32,712 bases of DNA from the NCBI RefSeq assembly GCF_017115085.1, contig NZ_JABXKJ010000200.1, positions 1 through 32,712 of the forward strand, read 5' to 3'. This DNA is from Nostoc sp. NMS7. Its GTDB lineage: Bacteria; Cyanobacteriota; Cyanobacteriia; Cyanobacteriales; Nostocaceae. The notes under the pieces were generated by a model. That model had not been told where the DNA came from. It searched no databases and was given only the letters and a program-made list of their open reading frames with translations. The position numbers were made by a program, and so were the translations under genes. Numbering within the stretch: the first letter of the stretch is position 1; every line of letters begins with the position of its first letter. Below are positions 31,500 through 32,712 of this stretch, piece by piece.

Positions 31500-32180
31500 T
31501 TAATGTACAGTCAAGGGAATACCGTTATCTTTGGGTTTTAACTTGAGAATAAATGGCACAGCTTTCAATACCCAATCGGACACGGTTGTATAATTAGCAG
31601 CTTCTTCTCCAAAGCTAATTGAGAGCATATCAGTATGAATGATACCTGGATTGAGAGGTATGGCTGCCATACCAGTCGGCAATTCTTGTGCCAAAGAACG
31701 AGTTAATCCTTCTATTGCCCACTTAGAAGCACAGTATGGTGCAACTTGAGCTGAAGTAGAACGTCCCCAACCAGAACTAAAGTTAACAATAATACCCCGT
31801 TTGTTTTTCACCATTGCTGGTAAAAAATGGCGAATTATATTCACTACTCCTTTGATATTGATATCTATTAGATCAGAAAATTCTTCGGATGGTATTTCCC
31901 ACAAAGGTGCTGGGTAATTAATAATTGCCGCATTATTAATTACTATATCTGGCGGTTCATATTTTTGAAGTACGTCTTGGGCCCATTTTTCTACAAGCTG
32001 TTCATTTGCCACGTCTACAGATGTGAAATCGTTGGGCGCACTAAACTTTTGGCGTATTTTATCAATAGCATCTGATGAACGAGCGCAACCAATAACAGTA
32101 TGTCCCGCTTGAATAAAACCTTCGGTCATTGCATAACCTAGACCTTTGCTTATGCCTGTAATTAAGATCAGCTTAGTCAT
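31500..32180 (-). CDS. Short-chain dehydrogenase/reductase (classical SDR)
   Basis: I use the ATG at 32180 (MTKLILITGISKGLGYAM), because the dinucleotide fold begins there; an ATG 18 nt upstream adds only six residues. The 226-residue enzyme has TGxxxGxG near residues 8-14, NNAAI (the NNAG-type motif), an active-site Ser in IVNFSSGWGR and YCASKWA (YxxxK), so the catalytic triad is complete. It should use NAD(P)H to oxidise or reduce a small alcohol or ketone. No neighbour suggests the substrate. Confidence 0.92.
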   Translation of the reverse strand: MTKLILITGISKGLGYAMTEGFIQAGHTVIGCARSSDAIDKIRQKFSAPNDFTSVDVANEQLVEKWAQDVLQKYEPPDIVINNAAIINYPAPLWEIPSEEFSDLIDINIKGVVNIIRHFLPAMVKNKRGIIVNFSSGWGRSTSAQVAPYCASKWAIEGLTRSLAQELPTGMAAIPLNPGIIHTDMLSISFGEEAANYTTVSDWVLKAVPFILKLKPKDNGIPLTVH

Positions 32181-32388
32181 AACACTAACATTTAGCACAC
32201 ATCCATTTTATTTTGGCGCATCTTCATACAGAATTGATATCATCGGTTTCATGTTTACAAGCGTGCCATTCGCCCTTTACCACTCTTATTTATACATTAT
32301 TTATTCAAGTACTCGTATTTTCCACAAAGTTGCTGTATCCTAATTATTCTGTGCGATTTTTCAGTAGTCAACTGCATCACAGTTTTTA

Positions 32389-32568
32389 TCAACTATGGAA
32401 CTCATAATGTAGATATAGATTTAGATGATGAATCAGCCACCCCCCAGCCCTTCGCCCAAGCCAACCATCGGAATGTGCCGCCCTATCATCAAGGGTTGGC
32501 CCCACCAAGTCTAGTTGCATGGCGCGGATTAGATGCGATCGCACTTCGGCAGATGTGGTAGCTTGCAT
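32389..32568 (-). pseudogene. N-terminal fragment of a DrmA-like (DISARM-type) helicase gene
   Basis: From the ATG at 32568 (GAGGGTG upstream) the minus strand reads MQATTSAEVRSHLIRAMQLD, LVGPTLDDRAAHSDGWLGRR and on, then loses similarity and stops at 32389. The TSAEVRxxLIxAxxLDLVGP start is what I recall for DISARM DrmA and related helicase proteins, which are about 1,000 residues or more long. Only some 35-45 residues remain, so this is a dead remnant of a defence gene if the match is right. The match is short and from memory. Confidence 0.45.
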
Positions 32569-32634
32569 CAATTCACCCTCGTAAATTGGCGAAGGTATTG
32601 GTATTGTAATGAGAATTGCTGTATAGTTTGAAGT

Positions 32635-32712
32635 ATGCCAGACAATACTCTCAAGAGTTGCTCTATGATTGCTCTAACTGGTATTGCCATCCAAGACAAG
32701 ATATACGAAAGT
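32635..32712 (+). CDS. 5' end of a probable large multidomain Ser/Thr kinase
   Basis: The last 26 codons read MPDNTLKSCSMIALTGIAIQ then DKIYES and run off the window. The ITGxxIxDxIYES start is typical of cyanobacterial hybrid proteins with an N-terminal Ser/Thr kinase, an AAA ATPase and a sensor histidine kinase. The true start may be the ATG at 32665 (MIALTG). A promoter-like pair, TTGGTA and TATAGT with 18 nt between, lies just upstream (about 32600-32630). The call rests on about 15 residues. Confidence 0.4.
   Translation, partial: MPDNTLKSCSMIALTGIAIQDKIYES

Overview
The window looks like a chromosomal segment of a filamentous, probably heterocyst-forming cyanobacterium (Nostoc, Calothrix or a relative). 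The reasons are the start of psbA (photosystem II D1) at the left edge, many GCGATCGC-type HIP1 sites, a heptamer short tandem repeat, small dispersed palindromic repeats, a plastoquinol terminal oxidase, a cyanovirin-N domain protein, and cyanobacterial families such as DUF4278, DUF1822, DUF928, NrtS and CHAT/CHASE2. The assignment is inferred from gene content only.

Layout. 1-142: 5' end of psbA on the minus strand with its promoter. 143-758: non-coding, rich in dispersed repeats. 759-15560: a loose minus-strand series of small redox, stress and detoxification genes: an SsuD-like flavin monooxygenase, pirin, cupin, SAM methyltransferase, GMC oxidoreductase, alternative oxidase (PTOX), universal stress protein, two nitroreductases, an atypical SDR, a small membrane protein and a secreted cyanovirin-N homologue. 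One plus-strand Crp/Fnr regulator sits inside it. This half holds several broken small genes: a globin (5-base duplication plus TAG), nrtS (in-frame TGA), a DUF4278 protein (in-frame TAA) and two frameshifted unknowns. A perfect 20-bp palindrome lies between the regulator and the globin, and its half-site recurs upstream of the next gene.

15891-30279: a surface and signalling island: a remnant and then a full-length filamentous-haemagglutinin-type TPS exoprotein with six near-identical repeats, a TPR protein, a TPR-CHAT protease, a DUF928 protein, and a tightly packed three-gene operon of a sigma-70-like protein, a DUF1822 protein and a CHAT-CHASE2 membrane protein. A promoter-like motif (ACCCAT, 5-6 nt, TATAGA) is repeated in the upstream regions of most of these units. 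I regard this as the best candidate for a little-described system: a CHASE2 sensor with a caspase-like peptidase, linked to a sigma-like factor and to secreted adhesin and TPR/CHAT effectors.

30280-32712: repeats, a UBP-type zinc-finger protein, an SDR, what looks like the first ~45 codons of a DrmA-like (DISARM-type) helicase gene, and the first codons of a probable large hybrid Ser/Thr kinase running off the right edge.

All calls rest on reading the sequence by eye and on remembered family features; no database search was run.
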